Source: CAZITB01 sp964542055
GTDB taxonomy: Bacteria; Planctomycetota; Phycisphaerae; Sedimentisphaerales; CAMDDF01
Reading direction: 5' to 3'
Assembly (NCBI GenBank): GCA_964542055.1
Contig: CAZITB010000144.1
Span: 1-5,883 of the forward strand
Length of the DNA stretch: 5,883 nt
The notes beneath the pieces were generated by a model, which did no database searches, had not been told where the DNA came from, and was given only the letters and a program-made list of their open reading frames with translations. Below, one piece after another: positions 1 through 5,756 of the stretch; positions within the stretch are counted from its first letter, which is position 1; the number at the start of each line of letters is the position of its first letter. The translations under genes were made by a program, and so were the position numbers.

Positions 1-318
1 GGTTGTTTCAAAAAATTCCATTTCTTTTATCTCGCAGCCCTTCGGCATTTGTGCGCCAAGCCGTTGCTTATACCCCTGTTCACTTATACTCTGTTGGTAA
101 TCTATTTTAGCGACCAGGACTTCCTCACTACTTTCAACCCCCAGCGGTCTCGGCAGAGGAAGTGACATTCTTGGATGAGGATTAAACCCCTGTGAAAAGC
201 AAATATTAATGTCTGCCCGTGCAAATGCGCGCTCAAACATCTTCATGGTCTGCCGATGCGATAAATACCTGACCATACCAGTGATACGAAACTGGGCTCT
301 CAAAGTTTTAACTGCCAA
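1..318 (-). CDS. DUF2344 / TIGR03936 radical SAM-associated protein (N-terminal part; 3' end beyond the window)
   Basis: The first 106 residues are present. They match the N-terminus of the DUF2344 family (TIGR03936, 'radical SAM-linked protein'): R-[IV]-T-G with RYLSH at residues 17-21, a helix with FERAFARA at 28-35, SQGFNPHPRMS at 42-52 and PLGVES at 58-63. Family members are found next to, or fused to, a TIGR03960-type radical SAM protein and often near RNase E/G and ribosomal protein genes; the biochemical role is not established. The start is TTG at 318, because an in-frame TAA lies two codons upstream and the conserved RxTG stretch begins before the first ATG (codon 15). I see no Shine-Dalgarno site before it. 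It lies 35 bases after the ptsI stop on the same strand, so it may be read through from the PTS operon. The family call is firm; the function is unknown. Confidence 0.85.
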   Translation of the reverse strand, partial: MAVKTLRAQFRITGMVRYLSHRQTMKMFERAFARADINICFSQGFNPHPRMSLPLPRPLGVESSEEVLVAKIDYQQSISEQGYKQRLGAQMPKGCEIKEMEFFETT

Positions 319-353
319 TATTTAAACCAAATAAATGTTATTTAAAAAACCAA
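319..353. repeat. Imperfect short direct repeat filling the ptsI-DUF2344 spacer
   Basis: On the plus strand, tatttaaaccaa (319-330) recurs as tatttaaaaaaccaa (339-353), differing only by three extra A residues. The two copies and the eight bases between them make up the whole 35-base gap between the genes. I see no hairpin followed by a T-run here, so no terminator separates ptsI from the DUF2344 gene. In such AT-rich sequence the repeat may be chance or an old slippage duplication. Confidence 0.35.
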
Positions 354-2090
354 TCAAAAAACTTCAGGAATAACATTTATTGCCGCATCCCTGAGATAAT
401 TGGTCACTTGTCTTCTTGAATCCATGGTCAGCACCTTTCTTGCTATACTGTTGCAAGACTCGATCGAAACGCTCCTGATTACCTGCTTGATCTCCGGTAT
501 CATCGAAGGTGCTATTGACAGAGTCCTAACTCCCATACCCAATAGCAAGATAACAAATTCCGGTTCGGATGCCATTTCGCCGCATACACTAAGATCGATC
601 TTTGCCTTATGGGCATCCAAAATCACATTACGCAGCAGCATCAAAACTGCCGGATCACCTGCCGAATACATCGTTGAAACCAGCTCATTGCCCCTGTCCA
701 CCGCAAGAGTATATTGAACCAGGTCATTTGTACCGATACTGAAAAAATCCACATCACGAGCCAAAATACTGGAAGTCAGCGCCGCAGAAGGCGTCTCAAT
801 CATTATACCGATAGGAATATCCGGATTGAACTTTATCCCTTCTTCATCGAGATCTTCCATAACATCGTGAAGGATCATCTTCGCCTGCCTGACCTCCTGA
901 AGATTGGTTATCAGCGGGAACATTATCTTGACATTTCCAAGAATCGATGCCCGTAAAATTGCCCGCAGCTGTGTCTTAAACATTATTATATTCTGCAGGC
1001 AGAATCTGATCGACCTGAGTCCCAAAAACGGGTTCGGCTCACGAACAAATCGCCTGCTTTGCGTATATTTATCCGCACCCAAATCCAGAGTTCTTATCAC
1101 AACCGGGTTATCGCCCATTTCTTGTATTACCTGCACGTAAGCATCATAATGATCTTCTTCCGTAGGCTCTGTTCCGCTGTACAAATACAAAAATTCGGTA
1201 CGATACAAGCCTATGCCAACTCCGCCCTTTTCCATGATAATTTTAGATTCGTCCGGAAATTCGATATTACCAAGAATATCAATCTTAACACCGTCTCGGG
1301 TAACCGCTTCAAGATTGCGAAGACTGTCAAGCTTGTTTTCCAGTATCATAAATTCTTGTTGAAGCCTGATATACTGCTTGGTCGTCTCTTCATCAGGGTC
1401 GATTACTACAACGCCTTTATTACCGTCAATAATGACTTGCTGACCGGGCCTTATCGTTGACGTAACATCCTCAAGCGCAACAACTGCCGGAATACCAAGA
1501 GAACGGGCAACTATGGCAGTGTGACTTGTACGTCCCCCTGCATCAGTGGCGAAACCTTTTATGAATTTCCTGTCAAAACCCGCCGTTTGAGTCGGACTAA
1601 GCTCATGTGCAATAACAACAACCTCGCTATTGAGGTGAGCCATATCCTGTTTTTTTTCACCAAGTAAATGCTTTATAAGCCTTCGTTCGATATCATATAT
1701 ATCAGCCGCTCTTTCACTGATGTAATCGTCATTAACTTTTGTGAAATGGTCGGCAATATCTCTAAGAACTGTCGAAACTGCATATTCGGCGGTCAAAGAT
1801 TCGCTCGATATTATATCCGTTATTCGTTTGCGAAGAGTCTTATCTTTCAAAAACCTCAGGTGAACCGCGAAAATATCCTTGATCTGATTTTCGTTTATAT
1901 CCTGTGCATTCTCAAGCTCTGATAACTCATCGGCAGCCCCCTTAAACGCCGCTCTTACACGCCTTACCTCAGAAACCTTTTCTGAAGGCATGATTGAACG
2001 TCTTGGAATACGATATTCCTCCGAGTCGATCACCAAAGGCTTGGATATCGCTATACCGGGCGAAACAGCTATTCCTTTTTTTATTTCCAT
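354..2090 (-). CDS. ptsI: PTS Enzyme I (phosphoenolpyruvate-protein phosphotransferase)
   Basis: Cytoplasmic first enzyme of the phosphotransferase relay: it autophosphorylates from PEP and passes the phosphate to HPr. The protein is complete at 578 residues from the ATG at 2090 (E. coli EI has 575). Order of parts: N-terminal HPr-binding and phosphohistidine domain with GGRTSHTAIVAR holding the active His at residue 190; a linker; then the PEP-binding TIM barrel with GLYRTEF (about 294-300), GLRSIRF (about 357-363), IGIMIETPSA (about 427-436), IGTNDLVQYTLAVDR (about 452-466) and the active-site Cys in CGEMA (Cys503). All catalytic and Mg/PEP ligands I know of are present. It starts directly with the EI domain, so this is not the GAF-bearing PtsP form. 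An in-frame TTG at 2105 would add five residues, but MEIKKGIAVSPGIA matches the usual family start, so I prefer the ATG. No strong ribosome site precedes either. It follows ptsH by 20 bases. Confidence 0.96.
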   Translation of the reverse strand: MEIKKGIAVSPGIAISKPLVIDSEEYRIPRRSIMPSEKVSEVRRVRAAFKGAADELSELENAQDINENQIKDIFAVHLRFLKDKTLRKRITDIISSESLTAEYAVSTVLRDIADHFTKVNDDYISERAADIYDIERRLIKHLLGEKKQDMAHLNSEVVVIAHELSPTQTAGFDRKFIKGFATDAGGRTSHTAIVARSLGIPAVVALEDVTSTIRPGQQVIIDGNKGVVVIDPDEETTKQYIRLQQEFMILENKLDSLRNLEAVTRDGVKIDILGNIEFPDESKIIMEKGGVGIGLYRTEFLYLYSGTEPTEEDHYDAYVQVIQEMGDNPVVIRTLDLGADKYTQSRRFVREPNPFLGLRSIRFCLQNIIMFKTQLRAILRASILGNVKIMFPLITNLQEVRQAKMILHDVMEDLDEEGIKFNPDIPIGIMIETPSAALTSSILARDVDFFSIGTNDLVQYTLAVDRGNELVSTMYSAGDPAVLMLLRNVILDAHKAKIDLSVCGEMASEPEFVILLLGMGVRTLSIAPSMIPEIKQVIRSVSIESCNSIARKVLTMDSRRQVTNYLRDAAINVIPEVF

Positions 2091-2110
2091 AATATTTCTA
2101 CGCAAATGCT

Positions 2111-2392
2111 CTAACTTTGTTGCTGTGCGAATTTAACTTCTACTAAGTCTTTCAACTCGTTTACAGCTTCTAGCGCATCTTCACCATTGGCTAAAATTTT
2201 CAGTCTTGTACCTTGCGTTGCCGCCAGCATTGTCATCTGCATTATGCTCTTTCCGTCCACGGCAGTATCGCCGCTGCTGACTGTAATATCACAATGATAC
2301 TTGCTCGCTACATCTACAAACTGCATCGCAGGACGCATATGCAATCCATCGGAGTTCTTTATCTCAACTTCGATTTCTATCTTTTCATCCAA
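2111..2392 (-). CDS. ptsH: HPr phosphocarrier protein
   Basis: Small soluble carrier that takes phosphate from Enzyme I on a histidine and hands it to EIIA proteins. At 93 residues it has normal HPr length. The active-site motif GLHMRPA places the phosphorylated His at 18 and the conserved Arg at 20. The second hallmark, GKSIMQMTML, holds Ser49, which corresponds to the regulatory Ser46 phosphorylated by HPr kinase/phosphorylase in other bacteria; no such kinase gene is in the window. The start must be TTG at 2392: no in-frame ATG occurs before codon 19, and an ATG two bases downstream is out of frame. AGGGAAG at 2400-2406, inside the end of ptsN, is a reasonable ribosome site. The TTG directly abuts the TAA of ptsN with no gap, which points to translational coupling and a shared transcript. 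The stop is TAG. Confidence 0.96.
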   Translation of the reverse strand: MDEKIEIEVEIKNSDGLHMRPAMQFVDVASKYHCDITVSSGDTAVDGKSIMQMTMLAATQGTRLKILANGEDALEAVNELKDLVEVKFAQQQS

Positions 2393-2863
2393 TTATATAC
2401 TTCCCTGCTCGAAATCTACAATAATTTCTTTGACATGCTCAACCGTAGTTGACTGGCGCAAAAACTTCCTGCATTTATCATTTTGAAGCAGTTTAAATAT
2501 TTTTTCCATTGCCTGTAAATGATTATCAGGATTCTCTGACGAACTGACCAACAGAATAATCGTGTAAACAGGCTGTTTGTCAAGCGATGAAAAATCAACA
2601 CCTTCTTCTGATATACCTATTGCCGCTACCGCTTTTTTAACTGAATCCGTTTTTACGTGTGGAACCGCAACACCTTTGCCAATGCCGGTACTTGCATCGT
2701 TTTCTCTTTTAATGATCGACTGCTTGATCTCTTCTTTATCTGCTTTGCCGAAACAACCATTGGCCGCTAGACTATCTACAAGCTCTCCGATGATAGTATC
2801 ACGTTCTTTTGACACCAATGGAACAACTACTGAATCGAAACAAAACACGTCACTCAACTTCAT
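2393..2863 (-). CDS. ptsN: PTS EIIA protein, PtsN / fructose-mannitol type
   Basis: Single-domain EIIA of the PTS_EIIA_2 family, 156 residues, close to E. coli EIIA-Ntr (163). The phosphorylatable His is His69 in GKGVAVPHVKTDSV, and the protein ends with the usual QAMEKIFKLL...FLRQSTTVEHVKEII helical region. There is no attached EIIB, EIIC or regulator domain. It should be the terminal phosphate acceptor of the EI-HPr relay encoded just downstream. Because hpf precedes it, as in the proteobacterial hpf-ptsN arrangement, a regulatory (PtsN-like) role is more likely than sugar uptake; that is inference. An in-frame GTG at 2890 touching the hpf stop would add nine residues, but a near-perfect ribosome site lies between it and the ATG at 2863, and MKLSDVF is the normal family start. 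It abuts ptsH directly. Confidence 0.92.
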   Translation of the reverse strand: MKLSDVFCFDSVVVPLVSKERDTIIGELVDSLAANGCFGKADKEEIKQSIIKRENDASTGIGKGVAVPHVKTDSVKKAVAAIGISEEGVDFSSLDKQPVYTIILLVSSSENPDNHLQAMEKIFKLLQNDKCRKFLRQSTTVEHVKEIIVDFEQGSI

Positions 2864-2873
2864 ACTAATCTTA

Positions 2874-2880
2874 CTCCTTT
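2874..2880 (-). promoter_or_regulatory. Shine-Dalgarno site deciding the ptsN start
   Basis: On the minus strand this reads AAAGGAG, 10 bases before the ATG at 2863. It is the best ribosome site on the minus strand here, and it lies downstream of the alternative GTG at 2890, so it supports the shorter protein. Confidence 0.75.
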
Positions 2881-2889
2881 TAGCAGACA

Positions 2890-3231
2890 CTAACTTTGAA
2901 ACTCATTGTTAGATATATGCTTTTTATTTCTTTCTTTTTCCTTATGCTTGGTCAGCTGGCGTTCAACCTTATGAACGGCCTTATCTATACAAGTGTACAT
3001 GTCATCGCCGATCTCAGTGCCGACGAAAACAAGATTATGTTCTGCGCGGGCGATCACTTCCACATGATGCCTGTTCTTGGCTGCCTCGATAACAACCTCT
3101 ATGAAATTGAGACTGTCGTAGTAGCGCGGCAGTTTTTCGGCCTTATCTTCAACATGTTCCCTGATTGCATCTGTAATATCAAAATGTTTGCCAGTTATCA
3201 CAATCTGAAAATCTTTTCTCTTTTCAACCAT
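2890..3231 (-). CDS. hpf: Short-form hibernation promoting factor / ribosome-associated translation inhibitor
   Basis: HPF/RaiA (YfiA) family protein that binds the 30S decoding region and silences or dimerises ribosomes in slow growth. From the ATG at 3231 it has 113 residues. The family N-terminus QIVITGKHFDITDAIREHV is at 9-27, followed by KLPRYYD at 33-39 and the second helix DMYTCIDKAVHKVERQLTKHKEK at 77-99. The tail after that is short and basic/polar, so the C-terminal dimerisation domain of long HPF is absent; on length it is a short HPF or YfiA-like protein, and sequence by eye does not separate these. A longer in-frame reading from an ATG at 3288 overlaps the DUF502 gene; I reject it because AAAGGTG sits just before 3231 and the domain begins there. 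It lies 19 bases after DUF502 and 26 before ptsN. HPF next to PtsN is a recurring pairing in bacteria. Confidence 0.93.
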   Translation of the reverse strand: MVEKRKDFQIVITGKHFDITDAIREHVEDKAEKLPRYYDSLNFIEVVIEAAKNRHHVEVIARAEHNLVFVGTEIGDDMYTCIDKAVHKVERQLTKHKEKERNKKHISNNEFQS

Positions 3232-3238
3232 CTTAAGG

Positions 3239-3245
3239 CACCTTT
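3239..3245 (-). promoter_or_regulatory. Shine-Dalgarno site deciding the hpf start
   Basis: The minus strand reads AAAGGTG, seven bases before the ATG at 3231. It lies inside the short gap after the DUF502 stop and supports the 113-residue hpf product over the 132-residue reading. Confidence 0.65.
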
Positions 3246-3250
3246 CAAAC

Positions 3251-4051
3251 TTAATTAATCTCGGTTTTTTCAGCCTTGTTCTGTTCATAAATTTTGTGCT
3301 GAGTTGGAGTTATTACTCCACCACTTATAGTATACCTCAACGCCTCTTCAATTGAAATATCTAAAAAAAGAACGTCCTCTTTGGCCACCATAACAACATA
3401 ACCGGTAAATGGCGTCGGAGAACTGGGTACAAAAACGGTAATATACTCCCTATCCTGTTTCATGGAAACCGACCCCAAACCCTCGCCGGTAACAAGCACG
3501 ATCGACCAGATACCTTTTCTGGGATATTCCACCGCTGCAACCTTTGTAAATGAGAGTTTGTTCTGCGTAAGAAAAAAATCAGTAATTTGCTTTATATATG
3601 GATAAACTTTACGCAAAAGCGGGGTTTTGAGCAAAAAATGCTCAAACCGTCTCCAAAGAGCCTTGCCTACAAAGCTCGCTAAAAAGGCCCCGAAAAAGAA
3701 AACTCCAACTAAAGCTATCAAAAATCCAGTTATCTGGCCTGGTCCATGAACCCAGTAATCCTCTGCTTTTTCAATTCTGGCTCCATAAACATACTTCTGT
3801 TGATTAACTGCCTCGTCGAGTTCATTTCGATCGACGTTTTGATTGATAGCGTACAGGCGGATTTCCTCTTCGCTGGGATTTGGATAAGAATTGGTCCCAT
3901 TGACAAGTACAACAACAACCGCCCTGTTAATCGCCGCACTTACATTATCCTGAATAAAGCGATATGATTGCACGAAAATCCATATCGTCAGAATCGTAGG
4001 CAGCAAAACAGCTATGCCTTTGAAGAAATAATCTTTAAAATTTTTAAACAA
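3251..4051 (-). CDS. DUF502 family integral membrane protein
   Basis: DUF502 protein of 266 residues; the family includes plant LCV/COV1 proteins and many bacterial proteins of unknown biochemistry. Visible parts: a first membrane segment at about 8-33 (FFKGIAVLLPTILTIWIFV), a hydrophilic stretch of about 70 residues, a second membrane segment at about 105-130, the family block RFEHFLLKTPLLRKVYPYIK at about 135-154, and the C-terminal soluble part with VFVPSSPTPFTGYVV (207-220), KEDVLFLDISIEEALRYTISGG (224-245). The C-terminal blocks are typical of the family. The loop between the membrane segments seems longer than in the compact ~200-residue bacterial members I know. The start must be TTG at 4051: an in-frame TGA lies ten codons upstream and no ATG or GTG intervenes. 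GGGGGAAG at 4056-4063 can serve as ribosome site. It heads the hpf-pts gene run, 19 bases before hpf. Function unknown; no signal peptide cleavage site is obvious. Confidence 0.92.
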   Translation of the reverse strand: MFKNFKDYFFKGIAVLLPTILTIWIFVQSYRFIQDNVSAAINRAVVVVLVNGTNSYPNPSEEEIRLYAINQNVDRNELDEAVNQQKYVYGARIEKAEDYWVHGPGQITGFLIALVGVFFFGAFLASFVGKALWRRFEHFLLKTPLLRKVYPYIKQITDFFLTQNKLSFTKVAAVEYPRKGIWSIVLVTGEGLGSVSMKQDREYITVFVPSSPTPFTGYVVMVAKEDVLFLDISIEEALRYTISGGVITPTQHKIYEQNKAEKTEIN

Positions 4052-4082
4052 CCAACTTCCCCCGAAACTTTTTTGAGTTCAT
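4044..4082 (-). other. Possible 12-codon leader ORF overlapping the DUF502 start
   Basis: Reading MNSKKFRGKLVV then TAA, this ORF starts at an ATG (4082) preceded by TGGAG with a six-base gap, better initiation signals than the TTG of the DUF502 gene. It is in another frame, and its stop lies within codons 2-3 of DUF502, five bases from the TTG. That geometry would allow terminating ribosomes to restart at the TTG. It is too short to judge by composition and may be chance. Confidence 0.25.
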
Positions 4083-4109
4083 CGTAAACTCCACTTATTT
4101 TATATTTAA

Positions 4110-4124
4110 CAGCAAAAATTGCTG
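4110..4124. repeat. Small perfect inverted repeat between the flippase-like gene and DUF502
   Basis: CAGCAA, three A, TTGCTG: a six-base stem with a three-base loop in the 94-base gap upstream of the DUF502 operon. It is not followed by a T-run on either strand, so I do not call it a terminator. It could be a weak hairpin in the leader or a small operator, or nothing. The rest of this gap is AT-rich and contains -10-like TATAAA/TAAAAT sequences on the minus strand just after the repeat, but no well-spaced -35. Confidence 0.35.
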
Positions 4125-4145
4125 GTTTATTCCACAAAAGGTAAT

Positions 4146-5159
4146 TTAAACTATGCTTTCATTAGAGTCAACAAAAAACTCCTCTCCCGGCAGGTGTGCC
4201 CCGGCCAAATGAACACATATTCCCGGCAACGCCACGATCAGCAAAATCGCCCTTTGACAAAGAGATAATGAAAATGCAGCCTCTGTATCAGCACCTGCAG
4301 CTACAAATAAAATAGTCAAAAGACCTTCGATAACTCCTATACCACCTATACTTATAGGAATTGCGCCAACAACCCAGCTCAATGGAAAAAAGACCAGGTA
4401 ATACTTAAAACTTACATCTATACCCAAGTTACTGCCCAGTAACCACAATCCAACTATACTTATCAATTGAGATATATAAGTCAAACCAAGAGCAAATAGC
4501 ATCGAAAATGGCCTTTTAGCATAAATCCTGACCGAATAAACTACTCGTTTTATAATACTTACAGCTTTTTCGAGAACTATCCTTGTTACTTTTCTGCCCT
4601 TTCTTGTTAATCCCACAACCACCGCCAAACCCAAAGCAACCGATAGAAGTATATAAATAGTTGGAAGATATCCGCTGTAGTCCTGCTTTTGATCTCCAAA
4701 AATCTTAAATTCACGTCCATAGATAACCAGAAAATAACCAATCATAGCCAAAACGAACATCCCAAAAAGCCCAAGTGCTCTATCAAAAAACACCGAAAAT
4801 GCTGCCGCCAGACGATGTTCCTGATCGGTATGCTTGGTAACGTACCATGCACGCAAAAAATCTCCACCGATAGCGCTTGGAAGAAAATTATTATAAAAAA
4901 GCCCAAGCATCCCCAGCTTTATAGCTGTAAAATTAGATATCCTTACAGATTGCACCCTCAGCAGATAATTCCATCTAAGCATAACTATAAGCTGACCCAA
5001 TGTAAAAAAAAGAACCGCGACAAAAAAGTAAAAAAGATCCAAATTTGAAAATATCTTTTTTATTTCACCCCAATCCTGGGCGCGTCCAACCAGCCATAAA
5101 CATATTGCCGCTACAAGGATTTTTAACACCAGCAAAGATGTTTTTTTATAAGATTTCAA
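4146..5159 (-). CDS. UPF0104 / lysylphosphatidylglycerol synthase transmembrane-region family protein (flippase-like)
   Basis: Multi-spanning inner-membrane protein, 337 residues with about seven or eight hydrophobic segments (for example about 8-24, 42-62, 118-146, 165-184, 217-240, 252-285 and 300-320). The family signatures are clear: NNFLPSAIGGDFLRAW at 90-105, SVFFDRALGLFG at 122-133 and PISIGGIGVIEG at 268-279. These are shared by the membrane half of MprF (which makes and flips lysyl-phosphatidylglycerol) and by many stand-alone proteins of unknown substrate; the aminoacyl-transferase half of MprF is absent, so aminoacyl-lipid synthesis should not be assumed. A lipid flippase-like role is inference. 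The start is TTG at 5159, with AAAAAAGG (5168-5175) eight bases upstream. It ends 94 bases before DUF502 and is divergent from hisI. It may be co-transcribed with the genes below, but the gap leaves room for a separate promoter. Confidence 0.87.
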   Translation of the reverse strand: MKSYKKTSLLVLKILVAAICLWLVGRAQDWGEIKKIFSNLDLFYFFVAVLFFTLGQLIVMLRWNYLLRVQSVRISNFTAIKLGMLGLFYNNFLPSAIGGDFLRAWYVTKHTDQEHRLAAAFSVFFDRALGLFGMFVLAMIGYFLVIYGREFKIFGDQKQDYSGYLPTIYILLSVALGLAVVVGLTRKGRKVTRIVLEKAVSIIKRVVYSVRIYAKRPFSMLFALGLTYISQLISIVGLWLLGSNLGIDVSFKYYLVFFPLSWVVGAIPISIGGIGVIEGLLTILFVAAGADTEAAFSLSLCQRAILLIVALPGICVHLAGAHLPGEEFFVDSNESIV

Positions 5160-5269
5160 TAAATAAGCCTTTTTTAAGCTAAAAATCAGAGAAAAATCTT
5201 GTTTTCGAATATATTAACGTTTAAAACTTCAAAAGCAAGATAACTTATATGTAAGTAGGAGATTTTCAA
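5160..5269. promoter_or_regulatory. Divergent intergenic region (flippase-like gene / hisI)
   Basis: These 110 very AT-rich bases separate two genes read in opposite directions, so promoters for both are expected here. Candidate boxes exist (for hisI, TTGTTT at 5199-5204 and TAAAAC at 5222-5227 with a 17-base spacer; on the other strand a TATATT-like box near 5208-5213), but none matches well enough to call individually. No riboswitch or clear operator was seen. Confidence 0.4.
5257..5261 (+). promoter_or_regulatory. Shine-Dalgarno site of hisI
   Basis: AGGAG with an eight-base spacer to the GTG at 5270. It fixes the non-ATG start, since no in-frame ATG occurs until codon 37. Confidence 0.75.
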
Positions 5270-5683
5270 GTGGCAGCAAACCCGGAAATAGAAAAAGGTT
5301 TAAAATTTCAACCTAAATTTGACGCCAACGGCCTTATAACAGCTATCGCCCAAGACCATAAAACAGCTCAGGTGCTCATGGTAGCGTATATGAATGACGA
5401 GGCACTTAAACTGACAATCGAGTCAGGAAAAGCGGTTTACTTTAGCCGTTCCAGAAAAAAACTCTGGAAAAAAGGCGAACAAAGCGGACATTTTCAGGTT
5501 GTAAAACAGATACTCGTTGACTGCGACCAGGACTGCCTGATTCTGAAAGTCGAAGTTGACCAGGGCCAGTGCCATGTGGGATACCAGTCATGCTTCTACC
5601 GCGGATTGAAACCACAAACTTCCGATCAGCTTGAGTTTGTAGCCCAGCCGGTTTACGACCCGGAAAAAGCTTACGGAAAATAA
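5270..5683 (+). CDS. hisI: Phosphoribosyl-AMP cyclohydrolase
   Basis: Third step of histidine biosynthesis: opens the adenine ring of phosphoribosyl-AMP to give ProFAR; cytoplasmic, Zn and Mg dependent. The 137-residue protein is a stand-alone cyclohydrolase without the HisE pyrophosphatase domain that follows it in enterobacterial HisIE. Signatures: VLMVAYMNDEAL at 35-46, VYFSRSRKKLWKKGEQSGH at 56-74, the acidic DCDQD at 84-88 (Mg ligands Asp84, 86 and 88) and CHVGYQSCFYR at 101-111. Cys85, Cys101 and Cys108 are the expected Zn ligands by comparison with the archaeal enzyme. The start is GTG, set by the AGGAG upstream. No other his gene is in the window, so the pathway genes are probably scattered, as is common outside proteobacteria. 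A minus-strand open frame overlaps it but has no family resemblance and is its shadow. Confidence 0.96.
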   Translation: MAANPEIEKGLKFQPKFDANGLITAIAQDHKTAQVLMVAYMNDEALKLTIESGKAVYFSRSRKKLWKKGEQSGHFQVVKQILVDCDQDCLILKVEVDQGQCHVGYQSCFYRGLKPQTSDQLEFVAQPVYDPEKAYGK

Positions 5684-5685
5684 GG

Positions 5686-5713
5686 TTGCACACTACACTT
5701 GGTGTGGTAAAAT
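5686..5713 (+). promoter_or_regulatory. Possible promoter with an inverted repeat in its spacer, before the 6-phosphogluconolactonase gene
   Basis: TTGCAC (5686-5691) and TAAAAT (5708-5713), 16 bases apart, resemble a sigma-70 promoter. The spacer holds ACTACAC, TTG, GTGTGGT (5692-5708), a seven-pair hairpin with one G-T pair. The hairpin is not followed by T residues, so it is a poor terminator for hisI; it could be an operator. A second, weaker pair is TTGGTG (5699-5704) with TAGAAT (5721-5726). No experimental support; read-through from hisI is equally possible. Confidence 0.3.
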
Positions 5714-5756
5714 TTATGTATAGAATATAACTCTTGCCATAAGGGAGGCGAGCAGT

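Noticed and set aside
400..2486. Several open frames of 60-133 codons on the plus strand opposite ptsI, ptsH and ptsN
   Set aside because: They lie antisense to well-supported genes, show no family resemblance and have no consistent ribosome sites; they are shadows of the real coding frames.
2864..2890. GTG start for ptsN at 2890 overlapping the hpf stop
   Set aside because: The AAAGGAG site lies inside that extension and points to the ATG at 2863, which gives the normal family start.
2896..3258. A 120-codon plus-strand open frame with a hydrophobic start opposite hpf
   Set aside because: It looks like a membrane protein only because it is the complement of hpf; the hpf frame carries all conserved family blocks.
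3232..3288. A 19-residue N-terminal extension of hpf starting at 3288
   Set aside because: It would overlap the DUF502 gene by 38 bases, precedes the conserved domain and ignores the ribosome site at 3239-3245.
4110..4124. Rho-independent terminator after the flippase-like gene
   Set aside because: The stem has only six pairs with no following T-run on either strand.
5692..5708. Terminator after hisI
   Set aside because: The hairpin is followed by AAAATTTA rather than a T-run.
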